From contig OZ025245.1 of the NCBI GenBank assembly GCA_964019155.1, forward strand, positions 2,464,343 to 2,528,342: DNA of 64,000 nt, given 5' to 3'. A program made the translations under genes and the position numbers. Origin of the DNA: Osedax fenrisi (Eukaryota > Annelida > Polychaeta > Sabellida > Siboglinidae). The notes beneath the pieces are model-generated. The model was not told the origin of the DNA, searched no databases, and saw only the letters and a program-made list of their open reading frames with translations. Positions 63,927-64,000 of the stretch are shown here, one piece after another; within the stretch, counting starts at the first letter, position 1; every line of letters starts with the position of its first letter.

Positions 63927-64000
63927 AATTAAATCAATAATACAACTTATATCGTATCTCCTCCTCTTCCTACAAGACACGCCCCCAACCTCATTTTTTA
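63927..64000 (+). repeat. Dispersed repeat shared with 54699-54766 (cut by window end)
   Basis: Same sequence as at 54.7 kb apart from a 2-bp insertion (TTATATCGT against TTATCGT). It begins exactly where the minisatellite stops. It continues past the window. Confidence 0.75.

Noticed and set aside
63543..63980. Minus-strand 145-codon Cys/Val/Tyr repeat protein
   Set aside because: Produced by a 43-bp minisatellite lacking stops in all three minus frames; unit length is not a multiple of three.

Overview
The window looks like repeat-dominated DNA from a very AT-rich animal genome. The evidence is the content: CR1/L2-type LINEs with an APE-like endonuclease, a Ty3/gypsy fragment, ZMYM1-type hAT remnants, several MITE families, an F-box exon and a 25-kb satellite array. 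No prokaryotic gene organisation is visible, and I cannot name the species. Most of the open frames are made of (TA)n, (ATATCT)n or satellite sequence and do not encode proteins.

Layout. 1-1028: 3' end of a broken Ty3/gypsy element (integrase C-terminus, polypurine tract, probable 3' LTR). 1029-6208: AT-rich DNA with microsatellites and the first of three copies of a 454-bp MITE (4535-4987). 6218-10340: a 4.1-kb foldback element with arms of about 950 bp, a putative 9-bp target duplication and six CGCGGTAT motifs in 15-bp register at each end. 11616-15340: other terminal-repeat elements (one about 1.13 kb with TA duplications and repeated GGTCGGTAAT motifs) and diverged copies of the satellite monomer. 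16874-17970: a 5'-truncated LINE. 18470-22505: a second large inverted repeat, whose right arm carries about 100 copies of ATATCT and whose spacer holds another LINE scrap.

22723-47950 is a tandem array of about 39 monomers of roughly 639 bp. Each carries the palindrome GGGGTACCCC, and shared variants show multi-monomer (3-mer and 4-mer) duplications. The array ends abruptly in the terminus of a hAT transposon. Decayed hAT coding pieces (minus strand) follow at 48012-48419, 48711-48990 and 52379-52745, mixed with TA-flanked element ends and a possible pogo-like fragment.

53684-54004 carries an F-box-like reading frame, the only candidate host-gene exon. MITE copy 2 follows at 54072, then a 101-111-bp minisatellite, then a nearly full-length but broken CR1/L2-type LINE (about 55.7-60.19 kb; PHD-like ORF1, endonuclease and RT). 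The right end holds two small MITEs (61052-61215 with TA duplications, 61572-61907 with TTA), MITE copy 3 (62285-62738, inverted), an LTR with TATA box and polyadenylation signal (63183-63487), an eight-unit 43-bp minisatellite, and a 70-bp segment also found at 54.7 kb.

No gene set forms a pathway here. The window records successive transposon insertion, decay and satellite amplification.
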